From Bacteroidales bacterium (GTDB taxonomy: Bacteria; Bacteroidota; Bacteroidia; Bacteroidales; UBA10428): 57,931 nucleotides of DNA. Shown here piece after piece: positions 6,431 through 14,152 of the stretch. The DNA lies in the NCBI GenBank assembly GCA_016930375.1, contig JAFGGU010000089.1:1-57931 (forward strand). The letters run 5' to 3'. Position numbers and translations under genes: made by a program. The notes beneath the pieces are model-generated. The model was given only the letters and a program-made list of their open reading frames with translations. It made no database searches and had not been told where the DNA came from. Numbering within the stretch: position 1 is the stretch's first letter; the number at the start of each line of letters is the position of its first letter.

Positions 6431-7927
6431 TTAAAACTGAAAGTATATAAAGGTTCTCTCATTGCCCAGGTAGATCAGGCAGATAAAGGCCAGGATCCAG
6501 TACATGCTCCATCTTAAAACAACAGGATAATGCTGTATTTCCAGCCCATGTTGCCTCTTCCTTTGGAGCCATTCGACAATTACCATGACAGCAATGGCGA
6601 TGCTTGCATCAATCAATGTAGAGGATATGCCTCTTCCCCGGAGATTAAGAATTGAAAGAGAAAAAATACCATTGGCGAAAATATTCCGGATATAGGCAAT
6701 GGCTTCATGAATTGAATCAGCCCTGAAGAAAATCCAGGCTAATAGAACTACAGTCAGCGTCACTATGGTTTCCATTCCGACGACAATCCAATTGTTATTG
6801 TTTGTACCCATCTTCTTCAGCAGTTTCTTTCTTGGTTTACCCTGCCAGTGGTGAACAATCAGAAAAACACCATGAATCATTCCCCACACAATAAATGTGT
6901 AATTGGCACCATGCCATAATCCGGTCAGGAACCATGTTATCACGCTCGCCACTATGTAAATGAACATGTCCGTTTTCATGAATCCTACCTTCTCCGTACT
7001 GATTTTCCAGGATATTGAAAATGACAACGGCAGGAATATGTAATCTCTGAACCATTGCGTCAGCGAAATATGCCACCGCTTCCAGAATTCGGTAATGTCG
7101 CGCGAAAAATAGGGATAGGCAAAATTCTGCATTAAATTGAAGCCCAACAGCTTTCCGGTTCCTATGGCGATATCTGAATATCCCGAGAAGTCACCGTAAA
7201 GCTGGAACGCAAAAAACACGGCGCCCATAACCAGCACGCTGCCTTCCAGTGTAGTGTGATTGCTGAATATGTAATCCGCATTTGCGCCACAGGTATCAGC
7301 AAGTACGATCTTTTTGAACATACCCCATAAGATCTGTCTTAGTCCGTCCACCATTTTGGCATATTCAAATTCCCTTTTACTTGAAATTTGGGGAAGCAGG
7401 GTTGAAGGTCGCTGAATAGGACCTGCCAGGATAATCGGGAAAAAACTCAGTGTGAGGAGCACATCAATAAGGTTTTCATGTGCCCTCAGGTTTTTCTTGT
7501 AGATATCAATTATATAGCTTAGGGATAAGAAAGTGTAAAAACTTATTCCTACCGGAAGAACAATCCTGGTGGTGGAGCGGGTCAGATCATAACCAATGAT
7601 CCCTATGAAATCAATAAAACTGTCGATGAAAAAGTTGTAGTATTTAAACACGCCAAGTACGCCCAGGTTTATCACCAAACCTGCCGTTAACCATAGTTTT
7701 CTTTTCTTTTCATTTTCGCTCCGGTCCATGTATAATCCGATCAGGTAATTACTCCCGGAAATGAATATCAAAAGAAACAGGAACCGCCAGTCCCACCATC
7801 CGTAGAAAACATAGCTGGCCACCAGGAGAAGTGCATTCTGTAACTTCAGATTTTTGTTTATGACAAACCAGTAAAGTGCGAAAACAATCGTAAGAAAAAC
7901 TACAAATTCTATTGAACTGAATATCAT
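6431..7927 (-). CDS. MBOAT family O-acyltransferase (AlgI/DltB-like)
   Basis: The 498-aa polytopic protein has about ten or more membrane segments. MBOAT hallmarks are LSYIIDIYKK, FFPIILAGPIQRP, the segment DITEFWKRWHISLTQWFRDY (conserved His near residue 285), and LWHGANYTFIVWGMIHG with the invariant catalytic His near residue 338. AlgI and DltB proteins of this kind accept an acyl group on the cytoplasmic side and move it across the membrane to a polysaccharide or cell-wall acceptor. It is the last gene of a minus-strand operon after an acyl carrier protein (36 bases upstream) and an acyl-adenylating enzyme, which points to a Dlt-like ACP-dependent mechanism. No AlgJ/AlgX/DltD-like partner is adjacent, so the acceptor is unknown. 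Confidence 0.92.
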   Translation of the reverse strand: MIFSSIEFVVFLTIVFALYWFVINKNLKLQNALLLVASYVFYGWWDWRFLFLLIFISGSNYLIGLYMDRSENEKKRKLWLTAGLVINLGVLGVFKYYNFFIDSFIDFIGIIGYDLTRSTTRIVLPVGISFYTFLSLSYIIDIYKKNLRAHENLIDVLLTLSFFPIILAGPIQRPSTLLPQISSKREFEYAKMVDGLRQILWGMFKKIVLADTCGANADYIFSNHTTLEGSVLVMGAVFFAFQLYGDFSGYSDIAIGTGKLLGFNLMQNFAYPYFSRDITEFWKRWHISLTQWFRDYIFLPLSFSISWKISTEKVGFMKTDMFIYIVASVITWFLTGLWHGANYTFIVWGMIHGVFLIVHHWQGKPRKKLLKKMGTNNNNWIVVGMETIVTLTVVLLAWIFFRADSIHEAIAYIRNIFANGIFSLSILNLRGRGISSTLIDASIAIAVMVIVEWLQRKRQHGLEIQHYPVVLRWSMYWILAFICLIYLGNERTFIYFQF

Positions 7928-7963
7928 ATCAATACTGCTAAATAATCATCCAGGCGGATTCTT

Positions 7964-8221
7964 TTAAACGTACTGATTAACCAGTTCAATAATGCTGTTT
8001 ACAGTATTGAATGCCTCAGGAGTGGCTTTACTGGGTGGTATTTTTATTTTAAATTTGTTTTCCAGAAAAATCAGCAACGATACCATCGAAAATGAATCTA
8101 CATACCCGCTTGAGATCAAAGGCGTGTCATAGGTAATTTCAATATCTTCATCTTCGAGATATTCTTTGATCACATAGTTTAGGACCATATCCTTCATTTC
8201 CTGGGTGTTCATTTTTTTCAA
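7964..8221 (-). CDS. stand-alone acyl carrier protein (DltC-like)
   Basis: This is an 85-aa acidic helical protein with the phosphopantetheine attachment motif VDSFSMVSLL; Ser43 in DSF is the predicted modified residue. Length and the FLENKFKIKIPPSKATPEAF tail are normal for ACP/DltC proteins. It is not next to fatty-acid genes, but sits between the AcsA-like gene (35 bases upstream) and the MBOAT gene (36 bases downstream) on the same strand. The context says it carries the acyl group from the adenylating enzyme to the membrane acyltransferase. It could alternatively be loaded by a phosphopantetheinyl transferase-fed lipid pathway. Confidence 0.92.
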   Translation of the reverse strand: MKKMNTQEMKDMVLNYVIKEYLEDEDIEITYDTPLISSGYVDSFSMVSLLIFLENKFKIKIPPSKATPEAFNTVNSIIELVNQYV

Positions 8222-8255
8222 ATTTTAATATTTATATCGAAGTCAGTACATCTGT

Positions 8256-9959
8256 TCAATCATTCTCCAGGGTTGAAATATCCCCGATCTCTTCACCCCA
8301 TTCCTGTGCATGAAGCACTCTCCTCATTATTTTGCCACTCCTTGTCTTTGGAAGTTTTTCAACAAACTCAACTTCCTGCGGCATGGCAAACGAAGATAGT
8401 TTTTTCCGGATAAAATTCATGATCTCAAGCTCCAGTTCCTTATTCGGAACATAACCCGGCTTCAGGCTGATAAAGGCCTTAACAACCTCCATGTTAATCT
8501 CATCCGGTTTTGAAACAACCGCCGATTCACCTACGGCAGCGTGTTCAAGCAGAGCGGACTCAACTTCAAAGGGGCTGACCAGGTGGCCCCCGGTATTGAT
8601 AACATCATCGTCCCTACCGATAAACCAGAAATAACCCTCGTTGTCAATGGTGGCTTTATCACCGGTAAGGTACCAGCCATTGACGAATTTCTCATTGTAT
8701 TTTTCCTGATTGTTCCAGTAGGTGCGCATCATTGATGGCCAGCCCGGTCTGAACGCAATAAGACCAATTTTGCCCGGTTCATCTATCGGTTCAAATGTCT
8801 TCTGCTCCAATACGGCAGCGATAATTCCGGGGAAAGGTTTCCCCATGGATCCGGGTTTCACTTTCATCCCCGGAAAATTGGTAATCATGATGGATCCGGT
8901 TTCTGTTTGCCAGAATGTATCATGAAATGGCTTTCCAAAGTTCTTTTCTGCCCAGATCACTGCCTCGGAATTCAGGGGTTCACCCACACTGGCAAGATGG
9001 CGCAGACTTGATAAATTAAAATTTCTGATTATTTCATCTCCAGCTTTCATCAATGACCGGATGGCTGTTGGAGCCGAGTACCAAACTGTAATTTTGTTCT
9101 TCTCGATAAACTGATACCATGACTGGGCTGAGAAGCCTGAATCAAGCACGCACTGGGTTATTCCCATACACCATGGGCCTATGATGCCGTAAGAAGTTCC
9201 CGTTACCCACCCCGGATCTGCTGTACACCAGTAAATATCGTCATCCCGGAGATCCAGTACCCATTTTGTGGTCAGGTATTGTGAAACCAGTGATAAGTGG
9301 ACATGTTTCACTCCCTTGGGTTGTCCGGTTGTCCCGGAAGTATAATGCAACACCGATGGAGATTCGGCTTTAGTAGGGTAAATAGCCATCTTGTCCACAG
9401 GCTCAGCATTTTCGAATCTGAAGACAATTTCTTTCCCTTCCAGCTCTGTTTCCTTGAGTTGATCAACAATGATGATGAACTCAAGGTAAGGCAGCCTGTC
9501 TTTTATTTTCCTTACTTTTGACAGGTGCTTTTTTTGTGTGATGATGGCTCTTGTCTGAGCGTTCTCCAGCCTGATAAATAGAGATTCATCCCCGAAGGCA
9601 GAAAACAGCGGTTGTACGATAGCTCCGATCTTAAGCACACCCAGAAAGGAAAAATACAATTCCGGGATACGATCCATGAACAGGCATACCCTGTCTTCAT
9701 TTACTAGGCCAATATTTCTCAGGAAAGTTCCGATCGTATTACTGATCAACCGGATGTCATTAAATGTATAGCTTCTTTGGGCACCTCCAAAACCCTCATA
9801 ATAAAGGGCAGTCTTTTCGGCCTTTCCCAGGTCGCAGATCCTGTCGGAGCAGTACCATCCAATGTTCACTACCTCGCCATCTTTATAGCCAAGCTCTTCA
9901 GCGGCTATGGACCAGGTGAAGTTTTTCAGCCTTTCATCATAGGAACCCATATTTGACAT
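8256..9959 (-). CDS. AcsA-like acetyl/acyl-CoA synthetase (adenylate-forming enzyme)
   Basis: The 567-aa ANL-family enzyme is close in length and arrangement to Bacillus AcsA. The P-loop YTSGTTGQPKG is near residue 206, the stretch DDDIYWCTADPGWVTGTSYG follows, then TETGS, GWYLTGDKA, and the C-terminal catalytic lysine in KTRSGKIMRR near 545; the tail is GDISTLEND. AcsA uses ATP to convert a short carboxylic acid (acetate or propionate) to acyl-AMP and then to a thioester. It is the first gene of the operon with ACP and MBOAT, so acyl-AMP may be passed to the ACP's pantetheine rather than to CoA, as DltA does. Substrate and carrier use are inferred. An alternative start is M4. Confidence 0.88.
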   Translation of the reverse strand: MSNMGSYDERLKNFTWSIAAEELGYKDGEVVNIGWYCSDRICDLGKAEKTALYYEGFGGAQRSYTFNDIRLISNTIGTFLRNIGLVNEDRVCLFMDRIPELYFSFLGVLKIGAIVQPLFSAFGDESLFIRLENAQTRAIITQKKHLSKVRKIKDRLPYLEFIIIVDQLKETELEGKEIVFRFENAEPVDKMAIYPTKAESPSVLHYTSGTTGQPKGVKHVHLSLVSQYLTTKWVLDLRDDDIYWCTADPGWVTGTSYGIIGPWCMGITQCVLDSGFSAQSWYQFIEKNKITVWYSAPTAIRSLMKAGDEIIRNFNLSSLRHLASVGEPLNSEAVIWAEKNFGKPFHDTFWQTETGSIMITNFPGMKVKPGSMGKPFPGIIAAVLEQKTFEPIDEPGKIGLIAFRPGWPSMMRTYWNNQEKYNEKFVNGWYLTGDKATIDNEGYFWFIGRDDDVINTGGHLVSPFEVESALLEHAAVGESAVVSKPDEINMEVVKAFISLKPGYVPNKELELEIMNFIRKKLSSFAMPQEVEFVEKLPKTRSGKIMRRVLHAQEWGEEIGDISTLEND

Positions 9960-10131
9960 GGCGTTATTTTTTAATTGTTAATGTTTACGCAGGACATTTC
10001 AGTAGGTTGCTTTTTGGCACATTTTTTAGTTTGTGATAAAATTCTTTCACTACTTTATACTTTGTCTTATTTTTACGGTTGCCCAATCGCACTATCAAGC
10101 ATAGTATAAACACACTTTACGTCTAACAGTT

Positions 10132-10139
10132 TAAATTTG
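10132..10139 (+). promoter_or_regulatory. possible -7 element TAAATTTG before GH43
   Basis: TAAATTTG fits TAnnTTTG, but it lies only 10 bases before the ATG at 10150, which would give a nearly leaderless mRNA. No good -33 box is seen. Confidence 0.2.
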
Positions 10140-10149
10140 AGTAATTAAA

Positions 10150-11724
10150 ATGAAAAAAAGAACATTTTCTTTAATCGGTGCGATGTTGATCATCCTCGCC
10201 CTTGCCCTGGATGCGCAAACCATGCTGGATTCTAAAACAGGCACATGGGGCGACCAGGGGAATGGCACCTACATCAATCCTGCACTGAACGCCGATTATT
10301 CTGATCCCGATGTGATCAGGGTAAACGATGATTATTACCTTGTATGTTCCGAGTTTCATTTCATGGGTATTCCTGTGCTGCATTCAAAGGACCTGGTCAA
10401 CTGGACAATCATTGCCCGGGTATATGATGAATTCAAATTCGATCCCAGGTTCGACAGCAATGAACGATATGCGGGAGGAAGCTGGGCACCCGCGATCCGG
10501 TTTCACGACAACAGGTTCTGGTTGTATTTCTGCACGCCGGATGACGGATTATTCATGACTACGGCTGAACACGCTGAGGGACCCTGGGCGCCACTGACCC
10601 AGGTGGCGGATACTGCCGGCTGGGAAGATCCCTGCCCGTTTTGGGATGAAGATGGAAAGGCATACCTGGGCCGCAGCAGGAAAGGGGCCGGGCCCATTGT
10701 TATTCACCGGCTCAGCGACGATGGTAAAAAGCTTCTTGACGCGGGGGCAACCGTTTATACCGGACCGGTAGCCGAGGGAACGAAAATCCATAAACTGAAC
10801 GGGTATTACTATCTGAGTATCCCCGAAGGAGGGGTTTCAAGAGGCTGGCAGACCATTCTGCGTTCCAGGAACATTTACGGGCCTTACGAAAAGAAAGTGG
10901 TTCTGGAAATGGGTTCGACCAACATAAACGGTCCGCACCAGGGTTCCTGGATCGACCTGCCAAACGGCGACTGGTGGTTTATGCATTTTCAGGAAGTTGC
11001 CAATATCGGAAGAGTCTGTCATCTTCAACCCATGAGCTGGAGAGACAATTGGCCCGTTATTGGAGTTGATATGGATATGAATGGCATTGGTGAACCGGTT
11101 TATGTTTGGAAGAAGCCCAATGTGGGAAAGGAATTTCCGATCACAGCCCCTCAAACTTCAGACGATTTCAATAATCAACAACTCGGTTTTCAGTGGTCGT
11201 GGAACCACAACCCTGTGCATGAGGCCTGGTCTTTGAAAAGCAATCCGGGTTACCTGGTATTAAGCGCTTTGCCGGCGCCGATGTTCCTGAAAGCCAAAAA
11301 CACGCTTACCCAAAAGGTGATGGGGAACGAAGGCATCGTTACAACCTGCCTGATGGGAGCTGAGCTGCAAAACGGACAAAAAGCCGGACTTTGCATGATG
11401 GGAAAACAGTATAACCTCATCGGTCTTGTCAAAACCGATGGTAAATTGGCATTGTTCGTCGATATCAATGGTAAGATCACAACACAGGCTATCAAAACGT
11501 CAAAAGTATATCTGAGGGTCAAGGTTTCTGTTGAACAAAAAGCTGACCAGTTTTTCTACAGCACCGATAACAAAGCCTTCTATCCGATGGGAGAAGCATT
11601 TGAAACCAGCAATGGTTTCTGGAAGGGACCTAAAATAGGGCTTTTTAGTTACAGCGAGACTGGAGCAGGCGGCAAGGCCCTATTTGACTGGTTTCAGTAT
11701 ATTTATGACGGTCCAAAACCCTGA
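10150..11724 (+). CDS. glycoside hydrolase family 43 (arabinofuranosidase/xylosidase type), secreted
   Basis: The 524-aa protein has a signal peptide (MKKRTFSLIGAMLIILALAL, cleavage near DAQ). Residues ~38-330 form a five-bladed beta-propeller GH43 domain. The catalytic base region is NADYSDPDVIR (D52 or D54), the pKa-modulating Asp region is WEDPCPFWDEDG, and the acid Glu region is PVAEGTKIHK or SIPEGG. The C-terminal ~180 residues are a beta-sandwich of the kind attached to GH43 beta-xylosidases (DDFNNQQLGFQWSWNHNP). It probably removes arabinose, xylose or galactose side groups from pectin. It is transcribed away from the Acs-ACP-MBOAT operon and towards the DUF4350-like gene. Exact linkage specificity is not visible. 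Confidence 0.9.
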   Translation: MKKRTFSLIGAMLIILALALDAQTMLDSKTGTWGDQGNGTYINPALNADYSDPDVIRVNDDYYLVCSEFHFMGIPVLHSKDLVNWTIIARVYDEFKFDPRFDSNERYAGGSWAPAIRFHDNRFWLYFCTPDDGLFMTTAEHAEGPWAPLTQVADTAGWEDPCPFWDEDGKAYLGRSRKGAGPIVIHRLSDDGKKLLDAGATVYTGPVAEGTKIHKLNGYYYLSIPEGGVSRGWQTILRSRNIYGPYEKKVVLEMGSTNINGPHQGSWIDLPNGDWWFMHFQEVANIGRVCHLQPMSWRDNWPVIGVDMDMNGIGEPVYVWKKPNVGKEFPITAPQTSDDFNNQQLGFQWSWNHNPVHEAWSLKSNPGYLVLSALPAPMFLKAKNTLTQKVMGNEGIVTTCLMGAELQNGQKAGLCMMGKQYNLIGLVKTDGKLALFVDINGKITTQAIKTSKVYLRVKVSVEQKADQFFYSTDNKAFYPMGEAFETSNGFWKGPKIGLFSYSETGAGGKALFDWFQYIYDGPKP

Positions 11725-11805
11725 CGAATCAAAGTTTTTAATGATGTTATCCCGTTGAAAAACAGATATCCCATATACGGTATTTCACAGGAATGTGAGG
11801 TACGC

Positions 11806-11838
11806 TTTGGAACAGGCACCTAAAATTAAGTAACTTTG
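11806..11838 (+). promoter_or_regulatory. complete Bacteroidota-type promoter candidate
   Basis: TTTG at 11806-11809 and TAACTTTG at 11831-11838 are separated by 21 bases, an excellent fit to the -33 TTTG / -7 TAnnTTTG pattern. It points right, towards the YhcH remnant and the DUF4350-like gene at 12074. It may be a relic of the decayed gene or may still drive 12074 with a long leader. Confidence 0.45.
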
Positions 11839-11844
11839 TTTTGA

Positions 11845-11975
11845 GATACTAAAAACACAGGTAAATACGCCATTGAAGGGGGCAACGTTTATGTTTCCGT
11901 GGCAGAGGGCATCACAAAGGCAATTGAAGATACAAAGTAGGAGGCACACCGCAGATGATGTACATCGGCCAGGCA
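11845..11975 (+). pseudogene. decayed YhcH/YjgK/YiaL-family gene fragment
   Basis: Frame 11845-11937 reads DTKNTGKYAIEGGNVYVSVA followed by EGITKAIEDTK, then a TAG at 11938, and in the same frame EAHRR (11941-11955). After a shift of frame comes YIGQ (11961-11972). YhcH/YiaL (DUF386) proteins have the pattern G(K/R)Y.I(D/E)G..(I/V)Y..V.E..T, then EAHR.YIDIQ, in this order and spacing. The 5' half and the C-terminal cupin part are missing. These proteins accompany sugar-acid utilization genes, which fits the pectin locus. The match is by eye. Confidence 0.5.
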
Positions 11976-12073
11976 TAAATGCTGACATGGCAGAGGAAAA
12001 TAAAAAAATAGTAATTAAGATTAAGGCTTTTTAGAAAATTTCAGTAGATTGTAAAATACTAAAAAATACTTGT

Positions 12074-12856
12074 ATGATTGTCAGATTATTAAAATCATTC
12101 ATCCTCTGTTTTGCGGGATTGCTTATACTTCAGACCAGCCCCGCCCAGGTAAATGTTGGTCTCGACAACTGGTTCAACAGGGAAACCAGTTCAAAGACCG
12201 GGAAACCTTTTCATTACCTCTGGGGTGATACGGCTGACAGCGGTTATTCACGCTGGGGCGAAATATTTACCGGTAAGGGGGCCGTGATCAGTACATTGAA
12301 TCGCCCCACCACTGAAACCCTGGGTAAGGCTGATATTTATATTATTGTTGATCCCGATTCCACCGCAGAAACACCTGCCCCCAATTACATAATGCAGGAT
12401 GATATAAAAGCAATAACCCGCTGGGTGAAGAGGGGAGGGGTTCTTGTTTTGATGGCCAACGATGGCAAGCATTGCGGATTGACGCATTTGAATTACCTGT
12501 CTGTTCATTTTGGCATAATATTCAACAGTGTTATGCTTCGTCCGGTTTTGAATAACCAATATGAAATGGGTGCCATCACCCGTTTTACAGATCACCCTGT
12601 CTTCAGAGGCCTGAGAAAAATTTATGTAAAGGAGGTTGCATCCATGAGTCTTATCGGAAAGGCAAAGCCTGTTCTCACGGATAATGGCCAGGTGATCATG
12701 GCAGAAAGCAAATATGGAAAAGGTTTTGTTTTTGCAGTCGGGGATCCCTGGATTTACAATGAATATATCGATCACGACCGGCTGCCATCTGATTTTGAGA
12801 ACCGAAAGGCAGCAGAGAACCTGACAGATTATTTAATTTCCAAAGTCAAACAATAA
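12074..12856 (+). CDS. secreted DUF4350-like protein (amidotransferase-like fold), pectin locus
   Basis: The 260-aa product has a signal peptide ending near TSPAQ (residue 25). Then comes VNVGLDNWFNRE and an alpha/beta core with GKADIYIIVDPD, ITRWVKRGGVLVLMANDGKH and a C-terminal VMAESKYGKGFVFAVGDPW. The pattern of a strand, GGxLVLM, and a late GKGxVxxxGDPW is that of DUF4350/ThuA-like glutamine-amidotransferase folds; no catalytic cysteine is evident at the nucleophile position. Similar domains are, to my recollection, found fused to or beside GH105 enzymes in Bacteroidota, and here the GH105 gene is convergent 13 bases away. It probably assists or binds unsaturated rhamnogalacturonan oligomers; no activity is claimed. 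Confidence 0.65.
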   Translation: MIVRLLKSFILCFAGLLILQTSPAQVNVGLDNWFNRETSSKTGKPFHYLWGDTADSGYSRWGEIFTGKGAVISTLNRPTTETLGKADIYIIVDPDSTAETPAPNYIMQDDIKAITRWVKRGGVLVLMANDGKHCGLTHLNYLSVHFGIIFNSVMLRPVLNNQYEMGAITRFTDHPVFRGLRKIYVKEVASMSLIGKAKPVLTDNGQVIMAESKYGKGFVFAVGDPWIYNEYIDHDRLPSDFENRKAAENLTDYLISKVKQ

Positions 12857-12869
12857 CTTTTGCAATTAC

Positions 12870-14054
12870 CTATTTTCCAAGCTCGATGGCAGCCAGAATA
12901 AAGGGAGCAACTCCCTTCGGATCATTGTCAACACGTTTCTCGTTGATGTAGTACTCATAAGATCCGTCGCGATATGGGTTTCCTCCCAAACCGCATCCCC
13001 CGCAAATATTGCGCATGGTAATAAGTCCCTGGTCATCCACAGTGATCAATTCCTTAACCAGGTCGTCAAATGCGTCATTGGCAATGTCCAGAAATTTCGC
13101 ATCGAGATACCCCTTGTGGGTGCCTTTGGCAAACACATAAGTATACATAGCTGACCCGGAACCTTCGATATAATTTCCTTCCCGGTCTCCCTGGTTCAGC
13201 ACCTGGAACCACAAACCGGTTTTGGGATCCCTTACTCTGAGCAGGGCTTTACAGGTATTCTGCAGTATAGAGATTAAGGAATCCCTTTCGGGATGATTTT
13301 CCGGAAAGTAATCCAGAGCATCCACAATGGCCATGGTATACCACCCCATGGCGCGGCTCCATGGATACTTTGACTTACCTGTTTCCGGATCACACCATCT
13401 TTGTTCCCTGCTTTCATCCCAGGCGTGGTACAATAAACCGGTAGTATTGTCGAGTGTTTTGCCGTAAATCAGCTCAATCTGATAAGCAACTACATCAAAC
13501 CATTCCGGATCGTTAAATTCATTGGCATATTGCGCCAGGAAAGGGCTTGCCATATATATCCCATCGAGCCACATTTGCCAGGGGTAGATCTTTTTATGCC
13601 AGAAACCGCCTGTTTTGGTTTTTGGATGTGTTTCCATCTGGGCCAGAAATTGGTCAAGGGCAGCGCGATACACCGAATCACCGGTCCGTTTGTAAATTGT
13701 AATAATGTTTTTAGCCGGATTTACACGGTCCAGGTTATACTCTTCTATCTTATAATCATAGACAGATCCGTCATCATGAATGAACCAGTCCATATAATCC
13801 TCCATATATTTCGAATACCGCGGATCAATATCACCGAGTTTGTCAATGGCCTGCCCGAGGAAAGCCACATCATACTGCCACTTTACAGTGGGAGGATTCA
13901 GATAATGAATAAGGCTGTCGGAATTTGCCATGACTGAATTGGCCATGCGAACAGCCCAACGGTCGTTATTTTTGACGGCGGCTGATTGGTCCGTGCTTTT
14001 GGATCTACATCCGGATAACAAAAACAACAGCAGTAATATATACTCTTTTCTCAT
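12870..14054 (-). CDS. GH105 unsaturated rhamnogalacturonyl hydrolase, lipoprotein
   Basis: This 394-aa YteR-like (alpha/alpha)6-barrel enzyme has a lipoprotein signal LLFLLSGC with lipidated Cys16. The family motif MWLDGIYMASPFLAQYA contains the catalytic Asp164, and later conserved parts are WSRAMGWYTMAIVDAL and EGSGSAMYTYVFAKG. GH105 removes the 4,5-unsaturated galacturonyl residue left by rhamnogalacturonan or pectate lyases. As the last gene of the operon GH28-susC-susD-GH105 (98 bases after susD), it would act on imported oligomers in the periplasm. Glycine-rich NICGGCGLGGNPYRDGS near the C-terminus is typical of the family. Confidence 0.93.
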   Translation of the reverse strand: MRKEYILLLLFLLSGCRSKSTDQSAAVKNNDRWAVRMANSVMANSDSLIHYLNPPTVKWQYDVAFLGQAIDKLGDIDPRYSKYMEDYMDWFIHDDGSVYDYKIEEYNLDRVNPAKNIITIYKRTGDSVYRAALDQFLAQMETHPKTKTGGFWHKKIYPWQMWLDGIYMASPFLAQYANEFNDPEWFDVVAYQIELIYGKTLDNTTGLLYHAWDESREQRWCDPETGKSKYPWSRAMGWYTMAIVDALDYFPENHPERDSLISILQNTCKALLRVRDPKTGLWFQVLNQGDREGNYIEGSGSAMYTYVFAKGTHKGYLDAKFLDIANDAFDDLVKELITVDDQGLITMRNICGGCGLGGNPYRDGSYEYYINEKRVDNDPKGVAPFILAAIELGK

Positions 14055-14152
14055 AAAATGAATGTATTAAGTCTAGCAAGAAATCCGGCGGAGCAATAAA
14101 CTCCGCCAAATTTCTGAAATCAACCTAATAAAATTAACCCAAACTACTGAGA

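Noticed and set aside
10171-11522. Several minus-strand open frames opposite the GH43 gene
   Set aside because: They are antisense shadows: no recognisable protein, overlapping each other, and the plus strand has clear GH43 motifs throughout.
11785-11988. Minus-strand 67-aa frame between GH43 and the DUF4350-like gene
   Set aside because: The plus strand of the same stretch matches the YhcH pattern; the minus-strand peptide resembles nothing.
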